The notes below the pieces were generated by a model. That model was not told the origin of the DNA. It did no database searches and saw nothing but the letters and a program-made list of their open reading frames with translations. The translations under genes and the position numbers were made by a program. A stretch of DNA of 19,750 nt from assembly GCA_041180805.1 (NCBI GenBank), contig JBEGQX010000204.1:1-19750 (forward strand), written 5' to 3'. This DNA comes from JBEGQX01 sp041180805. Lineage in GTDB: Bacteria; Planctomycetota; Planctomycetia; Gemmatales; Gemmataceae. Positions within the stretch are counted from its first letter, which is position 1. Each line of letters opens with the position of its first letter. Positions 13,181 to 19,750 of this stretch are shown here, one piece after another.

Positions 13181-15883
13181 ATGTCCCTGCGTTTTGCGTT
13201 CTTTACCTTGGTTTTGGGTTCACTTTTATCCATGGGCTTGGTTCAGCCCCTGACCGGTCAGGGGGAAATGCCAGAAAAGAAATTCGAAGATTTTGACAAA
13301 GTAGTGAAGGGTGCCAAGGAATACGAAGGACTTTTCCGTTTGCACTTGAAGGATGAAAAACTTTACGCTGAGATCCGACCAGACCAATTCGAAAGGAACT
13401 TTCTCCTACCCATTGCCATTGCCCGTGGTGCAGGCATGGGCGGACATACCCTGAACTTTGACAATCAATGGGTGGTATCTTTCAAGCGTGTTGGGGACAA
13501 GATTCATCTGGTTCGAAAGAATGTGCGATTCACTGCCCGGCCTGGAACCCCAACCGCAAAGGCAGTTGAAACCACTTACACGGATTCCATTCTTCTTGCT
13601 TTGCGAATTGTTTCCATTCATCCAGCCCGCCAGAGCGTTCTGGTCAGTTTTAACGACATCTTCATGTCGGATTTCGCGCAGTTGGGCATGGGAATGTTTG
13701 ATCCCAGCCGAAGTACCTGGTTCAAGGTAAAGGCATTTCCCCGCAATGTGGAACTGGAAGTGGCTGCAACCTATGCCGGCAGCAGGGCCCGTGGTTTTCA
13801 CGGCGGCGGTGGTGACAGCGTGATTGACTCGCGGGGTGAAACTGTTGTCATTCATTATGGACTTAGTTCGCTTAGCGAATCCGGATACCAGCCCCGCCTT
13901 GCTGATGACCGAGTAGGACACTTTATTACGGCGGTCAAGGACTTCAGTTCAGAGAATACCGACACAACCTTCGTACGATATGTCAATCGCTGGAGGCTTG
14001 AGCGCGCAGACCCCATCGACCCCAAGAACCCAAACAAGCTTTCCCCTCCCCGCAAGAAAATCGTCTTCTGGATAGAGAAGTCGGTTCCCGACGAATACCG
14101 GGCAGCAGTACGCGAGGGCATTCTGGAATGGAACAAAGCGTTTGAAAAGGTTGGTTTCCGCGACGCGATCGAGGTCCGCCAGCAGGAAAACGAGGAATTC
14201 GACCCCGAGGACATCAATTACAACACCTTCCGCTGGATCACCACGGACCAGGGGTTTGCGATGGGACCCTCCCGCGCTAACCCACTGACAGGGGAAATAT
14301 TGGATGCCGACATCATTTTCGATGCGAGCATGGTTCGTTTCTGGCGTCAGGAGTCCAAGCTTTTCCCCACGGGCAGCGAACCAGCCAGCACCATTCAGGA
14401 GGCCCGCCGTGGGCTGAACTTCCTGAATATGCCTGCCTTGCCCGGCCTGAATCGTGAATGGAACCCAGCAGGCTCCACCCAGGGAGTGGAGGACGTTCGA
14501 AGAAACGCCATTGAACTTGCCGGCCAGCATGGCCTTTGCCAATGCAGTTCTCACATGAAGCATGAACTTAGTCTGGCTGCCATGGCCGCCATGGATCGAA
14601 ACGTTTTGAAGCCCGGCGAAAAAATCCCTGAAGAATTGCTCACCCAGGCCATCAAGGAAGTAACCATGCATGAAGTAGGCCACACACTTGGCCTGCGCCA
14701 CAACTTCAAGGCCAGTACCTTCCTGAAAAATGACCAGCTACACGACACTGCCATCACCCGCAAGATGGGCTTGGTTGGCTCGGTAATGGATTACGCCCCG
14801 ACAAACCTGGCTCCCAAGGGCAAGAAACAGGGCGACTACTATACAACCACACTTGGGCCTTACGACTACTGGGCCATTGAATACGCTTACAAACCACTTT
14901 CCGGTGGTACCGAAGGTGAGATTGAGAAGCTTCAGCAAATTGCCAAGATGGCTCCAAAGGCCGGGCTTGACTACGCAACCGATGAAGACATGATGGCTAG
15001 CTCGGACCCATTGGTAAATGTCTGGGACCTTGGCAGCGACCCTCTGCAATATGCCCGGGACCGGGTGCAGATTGCCCAGGATCTTTTTAACAACCTTTCC
15101 GATAAAGCCATCGACGGAGGCGAAGGTTACCAGCGTGTTCGTTCTGCATTCAGCGTGCTTTTAAACCAGTATGGTAACGCCGCAGCCCTGGCGGCAAACT
15201 TCGTGGGCGGTGAATATATGCACCGCGACCACAAGGGTGACCCTGAAGGCAGGGACCCATTTGTGCCGGTAAATCTCGCCAAGCAGAGGGAAGCCTTGAA
15301 ATTTCTTCAAGATAATGTCTTTGCAGACAGCGCGTTCAAGTTCCAACCCGAACTTCTTAGAAGGCTTGCATCGGACCGTTGGATGCATTGGGGCAATGAA
15401 CGGGTGATGTCGAGTGTGGATTTCCCGTTGTATCAGAGAATTCTTTCAATTCAAAATGTGGCTATGGGCCAAATGCTGGATAATTCCACACTAGCTCGTA
15501 TTCAAAACAACCAGCTTAAGGCAAAGGCTAACGAGGAATCTCTTTCCGTGGCTGAAGTATTCAGATCTCTCAGCGATGGAATCTGGACCGAGGTGACGAC
15601 GGAAAGCAAAAAAGCCGCCAACAGAAACCTGAAAGTTTCCACTATTCGCAGGAACCTTCAAAGAAGCCACATTGGCATGCTTTCCAATCTGGCGCTTGCT
15701 TCCGGGGGAATCCCAGATTCCAGAAGCCTTGCAAGAATGCACCTTAAACAGATTGATGCCAGCATTAACACCATTCTTGGTGACAAGGCTGCGACGTTGG
15801 ATGATGCATCCAAGGCACACCTGGAAGATACGCATGAGCGCATCCAACGCGTGCTTAATGCATCCATTCAAGCCAGGGATTAA
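13181..15883 (+). CDS. Secreted zinc-dependent metalloprotease (DUF5117/DUF4953 type, metzincin-like)
   Basis: A 900-residue protein from the ATG at 13181, chosen because GGAG lies 8 nt upstream and a signal peptide (MSLRFAFFTLVLGSLLSMG) begins exactly there; the frame stays open upstream to 13112, but the added 23 residues do not look like a protein start. A beta-rich DUF5117-like region follows (FRLHLKDEKLYAEI, FLLPIAIARG). The catalytic site is HEVGHTLGLRH at 497-507, with zinc ligands His497, His501 and His507 and the catalytic Glu498. SVMDYAP at 534-540 is a Met-turn, so this is metzincin-like. The C-terminal third is helical and polar (DUF4953-like). The protein is probably exported and degrades proteins; its substrates are unknown. 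Transcribed alone, with its stop overlapping that of the dehydrogenase. Confidence 0.92.
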   Translation: MSLRFAFFTLVLGSLLSMGLVQPLTGQGEMPEKKFEDFDKVVKGAKEYEGLFRLHLKDEKLYAEIRPDQFERNFLLPIAIARGAGMGGHTLNFDNQWVVSFKRVGDKIHLVRKNVRFTARPGTPTAKAVETTYTDSILLALRIVSIHPARQSVLVSFNDIFMSDFAQLGMGMFDPSRSTWFKVKAFPRNVELEVAATYAGSRARGFHGGGGDSVIDSRGETVVIHYGLSSLSESGYQPRLADDRVGHFITAVKDFSSENTDTTFVRYVNRWRLERADPIDPKNPNKLSPPRKKIVFWIEKSVPDEYRAAVREGILEWNKAFEKVGFRDAIEVRQQENEEFDPEDINYNTFRWITTDQGFAMGPSRANPLTGEILDADIIFDASMVRFWRQESKLFPTGSEPASTIQEARRGLNFLNMPALPGLNREWNPAGSTQGVEDVRRNAIELAGQHGLCQCSSHMKHELSLAAMAAMDRNVLKPGEKIPEELLTQAIKEVTMHEVGHTLGLRHNFKASTFLKNDQLHDTAITRKMGLVGSVMDYAPTNLAPKGKKQGDYYTTTLGPYDYWAIEYAYKPLSGGTEGEIEKLQQIAKMAPKAGLDYATDEDMMASSDPLVNVWDLGSDPLQYARDRVQIAQDLFNNLSDKAIDGGEGYQRVRSAFSVLLNQYGNAAALAANFVGGEYMHRDHKGDPEGRDPFVPVNLAKQREALKFLQDNVFADSAFKFQPELLRRLASDRWMHWGNERVMSSVDFPLYQRILSIQNVAMGQMLDNSTLARIQNNQLKAKANEESLSVAEVFRSLSDGIWTEVTTESKKAANRNLKVSTIRRNLQRSHIGMLSNLALASGGIPDSRSLARMHLKQIDASINTILGDKAATLDDASKAHLEDTHERIQRVLNASIQARD
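13247..13264. repeat. Perfect 18-bp palindrome inside the protease signal-peptide region
   Basis: CCCCTGACCGGTCAGGGG is perfectly self-complementary and lies 66 nt into the protease gene, at the end of the signal-peptide-encoding part. It could fold in the mRNA or be bound by a dimeric protein; it could also be chance. Confidence 0.6.
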
Positions 15884-16890
15884 CCAAGCTGGCTTAGGGG
15901 TAACTTGAACCTGGGGTTGGTCATGCAATGGCCATTCACCAGGTTAACGACCGGCTGGCCAAGAATCATGCGCCGTAGTTCCTCGGCACCCTTGCGACGC
16001 ATCTCAATAAACCCTTCCACAGAATAAAAAGCACTGTGGGGAGTCAGTAGAATTTTCGGATGCTTGCGGATGCGTTCATCCTCCAGCGGTTCCTTTTCCA
16101 CCACATCCAGCGCCGCATAGGCCAACTGACCGGATTCCAAAGCTTTAACAACAGCATCGCCACTAACACATGGCCCACGGGCTGTATTCACCAAATAGGA
16201 TCCCTTGGGCATCATCCCAATGGTCTTTTCGTTCATGATGTGTCTGGTTTGTGGAGTTAAGGGGGTATGCACGCTCACAAACAGACATTGGGGCAGCATT
16301 TCCTCAAGCGAATTGCACCTTTCAATTCCCAAGGCTTTGTCCAGACCGGGGGTGGCAAATGGGTCATAAAACAACACTCGCATTCCCAACGCTTTCAGGC
16401 GTAACGCGGTCGCGGAACCAATTCTTCCACAGCCGACCAAACCTGCTGTTTTTCCACGCAACCGGGGTGCGCCAAACACCACATTGGGCTGCCAGCCACC
16501 ATTGCGAATGTCGTCATGGCAGATGATAAGCCTGCGCGCAATCGCCAGCAACATCATCACCGCATGGTCGGCAACTTCCTCGGTTCCGTAATCAGGAACA
16601 TTGCAAACTGCAATTCCACGGGCGCCTGCCGCTTTCAAATCCACATTATCGTAGCCCACGCCACAGCGCACTATTCCAAGGCAGCGATCCAGCTTTGCGA
16701 TAATTTTTTCGCTTATCTTGATGTCGTGAAAAACAAGCAAACCAGCGGCCCTGGATGCATATTGATCAATGGCCGACTCATCATGGGTTTGAAGAAGTTT
16801 AATTTCGGCGCAAGATTCCAACACCGGGGCTTCCACCCCTGATTCCGAAAGATAATCCGTGATCAAGACCAGTGGTTTTTCTGCCGCCAT
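15880..16890 (-). CDS. D-isomer-specific 2-hydroxyacid dehydrogenase, CtBP-like
   Basis: A 336-residue cytoplasmic protein with no signal peptide. The N-terminal substrate domain includes IVRCGVGYDNVDLKAAGARGI at 73-93. The NAD-binding domain has GLVGCGRIGSA at 150-160 with the GxGxxG fingerprint at 153-158, and Asp176 (FYDPF) likely selecting NAD. Catalytic residues: Arg238 in NTARG, the Glu of VVEKEP at 263-268, and His285 in TPHSAFYS. The TPHSAFYS form with Ser and Tyr after His is typical of the C-terminal-binding-protein branch rather than of phosphoglycerate dehydrogenase. It reduces a 2-oxo acid or oxidises a D-2-hydroxy acid; the substrate is unknown. AGGAG lies 9 nt before the ATG. 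The TAA overlaps the stop of the protease. Confidence 0.92.
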   Translation of the reverse strand: MAAEKPLVLITDYLSESGVEAPVLESCAEIKLLQTHDESAIDQYASRAAGLLVFHDIKISEKIIAKLDRCLGIVRCGVGYDNVDLKAAGARGIAVCNVPDYGTEEVADHAVMMLLAIARRLIICHDDIRNGGWQPNVVFGAPRLRGKTAGLVGCGRIGSATALRLKALGMRVLFYDPFATPGLDKALGIERCNSLEEMLPQCLFVSVHTPLTPQTRHIMNEKTIGMMPKGSYLVNTARGPCVSGDAVVKALESGQLAYAALDVVEKEPLEDERIRKHPKILLTPHSAFYSVEGFIEMRRKGAEELRRMILGQPVVNLVNGHCMTNPRFKLPLSQLG

Positions 16891-16912
16891 GACTAGCTAC
16901 TCCTGTTCAAGT

Positions 16913-16941
16913 TTTATCCATTCGCATTCTACTAATTCCAA
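16913..16941 (-). promoter_or_regulatory. Predicted promoter for the CtBP-like dehydrogenase
   Basis: Minus-strand TTGGAA (16941-16936) and GATAAA (16918-16913) have a 17-nt spacer. The -35 overlaps the outer arm of the adjacent inverted repeat. The leader would be about 15 nt. Confidence 0.33.
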
Positions 16942-16981
16942 TGAAAACTGACCCAGCGAGACTATCCACGCTGGGCATTGG
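16938..16981 (-). terminator. Nested inverted repeat, probable terminator of the glycosyltransferase gene
   Basis: A perfect inner 7-bp stem, CCCAGCG/CGCTGGG on the minus strand (16975-16969 with 16958-16952), has a 10-nt loop and is followed by TCAGTTTT. An outer CCAATG/CATTGG pair (16981-16976 with 16943-16938) encloses it. It lies about 45-80 nt past the glycosyltransferase stop and before the dehydrogenase start, separating the two minus-strand genes. Confidence 0.5.
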
Positions 16982-17018
16982 AAAATAAGGGCACCGGCAA
17001 AAAGGTATGCTTGGCGTT

Positions 17019-17702
17019 CTATCTTGAAACAGGGTAGAACCGCGCCAGTTTGTTGGGATGAACACCCACAAATGCCAGCATGGTAAGAATCCAATTGCGG
17101 ATGGTCTGGCGGATAATTCCATGCTTCTGCCAGCGTCTTGCTGAAACTTCAATGGGAAATTTTGCCACCTTCAGGGAACCGTGCCTTGCCAGAGTTCTGC
17201 TAAAAAAAAGATCCTCCATGAAGTCCAATTCGGGAAAACCACCAAGCCTTTCAAAATCGGATCTGCGTAAAAACAATCCCTGGTCTCCATAGATCAGCTT
17301 TAGGATTTTCACGCGTGCCGAGGCTGCTTTCTCAATGCAACGGTAGGCAAACCCGCCTCGCTGCACCCTCATCTGAAAACATCCTGCAATTGTTCCAGGG
17401 TTGGAGAGCGCATCCTGAATCACCTGAACAAATCCCTTGGCCAGGGAGCAATCCACATGCAAAAAAAGCAGATAATCCGAAACAGCATGACTTGCACCCA
17501 GGTTCATTTGTCTGGAGCGACCTTTGGGGCCTTCAAGCACAAGATGGGCATGCTTTTTAGCCTCGGCAACAGTTTGATCCCTGCTACCACCATCACAAAC
17601 GATGATTTCAACATCTTTAATCTGGGCCAGAGTTGCAATTCTTTTGGCTATCCCTTGTTCTTCCTGAAGCGTAGGGACGATAATAGATAATGACGGTTTC
17701 AT
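17019..17702 (-). CDS. Family 2 glycosyltransferase, TIGR04283-like
   Basis: A 227-residue protein matching the short GT-A fold enzymes of TIGR04283. LSIIVPTLQEE at 5-15 begins the nucleotide-binding half; VCDGGSRDQT at 35-44 is the family VDGGSxDGT element; GRSRQMNLGA at 61-70 and FLHVDCSL at 80-87 follow, with Asp84 in the usual metal-binding position. GDQGLFLRRSDFERLGGFPELDFMEDL at 139-165 is in two halves (GDQGLF, FMEDL) characteristic of this group, and SARRWQKHG at 187-195 ends the core. A C-terminal hydrophobic segment (about 204-213) could touch the membrane. The family name mentions arsenosugar synthesis, but no arsenic genes are present here, so the acceptor is unknown. The gene is head to head with the YkgJ-type gene. 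Confidence 0.88.
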   Translation of the reverse strand: MKPSLSIIVPTLQEEQGIAKRIATLAQIKDVEIIVCDGGSRDQTVAEAKKHAHLVLEGPKGRSRQMNLGASHAVSDYLLFLHVDCSLAKGFVQVIQDALSNPGTIAGCFQMRVQRGGFAYRCIEKAASARVKILKLIYGDQGLFLRRSDFERLGGFPELDFMEDLFFSRTLARHGSLKVAKFPIEVSARRWQKHGIIRQTIRNWILTMLAFVGVHPNKLARFYPVSR

Positions 17703-17749
17703 GAAAGATGATTATCCAAGGAAATTTCCAGAATAGAAAGCAAAACCTG

Positions 17750-18160
17750 ATGGCAGAACCCTGGTACAAGGATGGACTGAAATTTCGTTGCACCCAATGT
17801 GGCGATTGCTGTACTGGCGACCCTGGCTTTGTATGGGTCACTGAGGAAGAAATAGCCGGCATTTGCAATTTCACGGGGGAAAAGCCCGAGGAATTTAAGA
17901 GCTTAAGGGCACGCAAGTACCGTAGCCAGTATACTTTGCGTGAAAAAGCCAATGGTGATTGTGTTTACTATGAGAAAGGAAAAGGTTGCGAGATTTACCC
18001 GGTAAGGCCTGCGCAATGCCAAACCTGGCCATTCTGGGAAAGCCGTGCAGGAACCCCTGAGGCCTGGGAAGAAACCTGTAGGATTTGCCCAGGCTCTGGA
18101 CAAGGGGACCTGATAAGCCCAGAAGAGATTACCAAACGCTTGAAGAAAATTAAGATTTGA
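17750..18160 (+). CDS. YkgJ-family Cys-cluster protein (putative metal-binding)
   Basis: A 136-residue protein from the ATG at 17750. The in-frame ATG at 17708 would add 14 residues and leave only 5 bp between divergent starts; the shorter form (MAEPWYKDGLKFRC) looks like homologues I remember, but neither start has a strong ribosome site. Nine cysteines: CTQCGDCC at 14-21 is the family CxxCxxCC cluster, then Cys71, Cys80, and YPVRPAQCQTWPFW at 83-96 with Cys90, then Cys110 and Cys113. The PVRPxQC and WPFW elements are characteristic. Members probably bind zinc or an iron-sulfur cluster; the function is not settled. No membrane segment. Confidence 0.85.
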   Translation: MAEPWYKDGLKFRCTQCGDCCTGDPGFVWVTEEEIAGICNFTGEKPEEFKSLRARKYRSQYTLREKANGDCVYYEKGKGCEIYPVRPAQCQTWPFWESRAGTPEAWEETCRICPGSGQGDLISPEEITKRLKKIKI

Positions 18161-18168
18161 AGCATAAT
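18140..18168 (+). promoter_or_regulatory. Predicted sigma-70-like promoter for the DUF1592 gene
   Basis: TTGAAG (18140-18145) and CATAAT (18163-18168) have a 17-nt spacer. The -35 lies inside the end of the YkgJ-type gene and the leader would be about 50 nt. The -10 is the same CATAAT as before the PSCyt1 and oxidoreductase genes. Confidence 0.42.
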
Positions 18169-18227
18169 ATGAATACTGATTGCCTCACCGAATAAATGCC
18201 GACAAACCCGCCCTGAAAGCATCCTTG

Positions 18228-19750
18228 ATGAAAACCCTAGTTTCCTATTCTTGGCAAACAAAGCTGGCATTAATTGTGGTGCTAACCTGGCTTTTTGCCA
18301 GCAAACTGGTTTGTGCCGCAGACCCGGTTGCAAATTACGACGCAGATGTCCTTCCTGTCTTGAAAAAACATTGTTTCTCGTGTCATAGCGAGAAGAAACC
18401 CCGGGGTGGTGTCGTACTCGATAAATACAAAAATCTTGCCGAGATTAAGAAGGACCTCAAGCTTTGGGAACGCGTCGCAGACAATCTACGCACAGGTGAC
18501 ATGCCACCTCCGGGCAAACCAAAGCCCACCCCAAAGCAACTTGATGTTGTGAACCGCTGGCTGGATTCCCAGGTTTTTGAATTTACCTGCACAGGCGACA
18601 AAGATCCCGGCAAAGTCACACTCAGGCGCCTGAACAGGTTGGAATACAACAACACCATTCGTGATCTTTTAGGGGTGGAGAACAATCCTTCCGAGGAATT
18701 CCCCGCCGATGATGTTGGGTACGGTTTCGATCACATTGGTGATGTTCTTACCATGCCCCCAATTCTTATGGAAAAATATTTGGACGCCGCAGAGGATGTG
18801 CTGGAGGCTTTCTTCAAGAATAGGGCGCTGGTAACCAAGCACCTGAAACTTGCAAACCCCGCTGTTGCAACCAAGCAGGATATTACGCGCATTTTCAATG
18901 AAATTGGCAACAGGGCCTACCGAAGAACCATTACCAAGGATGAAGTAGCAAAGCTGGAAAAACTTTCTGATTCGCTGATCACCAAGGGTGAAAAACCAAT
19001 CGAAGGTTTAAAAGCAGGGCTGTTGGCAATTCTTGTTTCGCCACACTTTTTATTTCATGTGGAACTGGACCCAGACCCCAACAGCACCACATCGCATGAC
19101 GTTAACCAATTTGAACTTGCCAGCAGACTCTCTTATTTCCTGTGGAGTAGCATGCCTGATGAAACGCTTTTCCAACTGGCAAGGGAAAACAAACTGCGCG
19201 AGAAAGGCGTGATGGAAGAACAAATCACCCGAATGCTAAAAGATCCAAAGGCAAAAACCTTCACACGCAATTTCCCGGAACAATGGCTACAACTACGCAA
19301 TTTGAAAACGGTGCAACCTGATAAGGTACTTTATCCTGGATTTAACGACCAGTTGCGAGATGACATGGCCAGGGAAGCCGAAATGTTTTTCGAACATATC
19401 ACCAAGGAAAACAGGCCCATACTTGAGTTACTGGACTCCGACTATACCTTTGTGAATAGCCGACTTGGAAAACATTATGGGCTTAAGATGAACGGTTACC
19501 AGGAGGAATTCAAGAAGGTCAACTTCACCGATAATCGCCGGGGCGGTGTAGTCACCCAGGCAGGTGTTTTGACCATAACTTCAAACCCCACCAGAACTTC
19601 TCCTGTCAAGCGAGGTAAATGGGTTATGGAAAATATCCTGGGAACTCCTCCTCCTCCCCCTCCACCCAATGTGGAGGAATTAAAGGAAGACGGCAAAGCC
19701 CTTACCGGAACCCTACGGGAACGTATGGAACAGCACCGGTCCAACCCCAA
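18228..19750 (+). CDS. DUF1587/DUF1592/DUF1588 planctomycete cytochrome-type protein (3' end outside window)
   Basis: Open from an ATG at 18228 to the right edge (507 codons). Residues 10-31 form a signal peptide or anchor (LALIVVLTWLFASKLVCAA). CFSCH at 49-53 is a c-type haem motif, with MPPPGKP at 92-98. DUF1587 follows at about 130-195 (LRRLNRLEYNNTIRDLLG at 132-149). DUF1595 is about 215-275 (NRAYRRTITKDEV, SPHFLFHVEL), DUF1592 about 290-420 (ELASRLSYFLWSSMPDE, FVNSRLGKHYGL), and DUF1588 starts near 435 (RRGGVVTQAGVLTITSNPTRTSPVKRG, ILGTPPPPPPPNV). The visible end, MEQHRSNP, stands just before where a second CxxCH is expected. The region between DUF1587 and DUF1595 is short, so this is the compact form. 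GAAAG precedes the ATG. The function of the family is not established; an exported haem enzyme is inferred. Confidence 0.93.
   Translation, partial: MKTLVSYSWQTKLALIVVLTWLFASKLVCAADPVANYDADVLPVLKKHCFSCHSEKKPRGGVVLDKYKNLAEIKKDLKLWERVADNLRTGDMPPPGKPKPTPKQLDVVNRWLDSQVFEFTCTGDKDPGKVTLRRLNRLEYNNTIRDLLGVENNPSEEFPADDVGYGFDHIGDVLTMPPILMEKYLDAAEDVLEAFFKNRALVTKHLKLANPAVATKQDITRIFNEIGNRAYRRTITKDEVAKLEKLSDSLITKGEKPIEGLKAGLLAILVSPHFLFHVELDPDPNSTTSHDVNQFELASRLSYFLWSSMPDETLFQLARENKLREKGVMEEQITRMLKDPKAKTFTRNFPEQWLQLRNLKTVQPDKVLYPGFNDQLRDDMAREAEMFFEHITKENRPILELLDSDYTFVNSRLGKHYGLKMNGYQEEFKKVNFTDNRRGGVVTQAGVLTITSNPTRTSPVKRGKWVMENILGTPPPPPPPNVEELKEDGKALTGTLRERMEQHRSNP

Noticed and set aside
13949..14701. 250-codon minus-strand frame inside the metalloprotease gene
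   Set aside because: It is a shadow of the plus-strand gene that carries the HEVGH site; no start signal or protein motif is visible.
17019..18160. Glycosyltransferase plus Cys-cluster protein as an arsenosugar pathway
   Set aside because: Only the TIGR04283 name points there. No arsM, arsS or other arsenic gene is present, so the pathway cannot be claimed.

Overview
The window looks like chromosomal DNA of a member of the Planctomycetota with a fairly balanced base composition (judged by eye). The phylum call rests on the two genes cut by the window edges. The left one encodes a PSCyt1-DUF1549-DUF1553 protein and the right one a DUF1587/DUF1592/DUF1588 protein, both 'planctomycete cytochrome' families. 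Many secreted enzymes of kinds common in that phylum lie between them. I see no tRNA, rRNA, CRISPR array, insertion sequence, phage gene or integrase.

Layout. At 1-2385 (-) is the partial PSCyt1/DUF1549/DUF1553 gene, divergent from a secreted alpha/beta hydrolase (2553-3722, +). A hairpin at 3744-3772 separates the hydrolase from a convergent small Pro/Gln-rich protein (3790-4272, -), whose apparent signal peptide (4300-4389) is cut off by an in-frame TGA. A Gfo/Idh/MocA-type oxidoreductase (5061-5966, -) and an Hpt phosphotransfer protein with a Lys-rich tail (4595-5047, -) form a two-gene unit. Divergent from it is larB (6102-6866, +), convergent with a secreted S41 PDZ protease (6868-8481, -). 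proB (8680-9819, +) is followed after 16 nt by a 64-residue CxxCxGxG zinc-ribbon protein (9836-10030, +), convergent with a secreted LamG-like protein (10027-10878, -). Then come a Tat-signal thiamine-diphosphate enzyme (11038-12882, -), a secreted metzincin-like zinc protease (13181-15883, +), a CtBP-like D-2-hydroxyacid dehydrogenase (15880-16890, -), a TIGR04283-type glycosyltransferase (17019-17702, -), a YkgJ-type Cys-cluster protein (17750-18160, +) and the partial DUF1592 gene (18228 to the right edge, +).

How the genes relate. Nearly every gene is its own transcription unit on alternating strands. The only likely operons are oxidoreductase-hpt and proB-zinc ribbon, so most of the window reads as housekeeping and secreted-enzyme genes rather than one pathway. 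Three of the four convergent pairs have stop codons that overlap or lie 1 nt apart. Several short intergenic gaps carry plausible sigma-70-like promoters, three of them with a CATAAT -10. No gap without a gene exceeds 300 bases; the longest is 12883-13180.

I found no clearly new multi-gene system. The points most worth checking are the UGA-interrupted secreted protein, the Hpt protein with an SPKK-like tail, the Tat-signal ThDP enzyme with Asp-Asp in its cofactor motif, and the zinc-ribbon protein behind proB.
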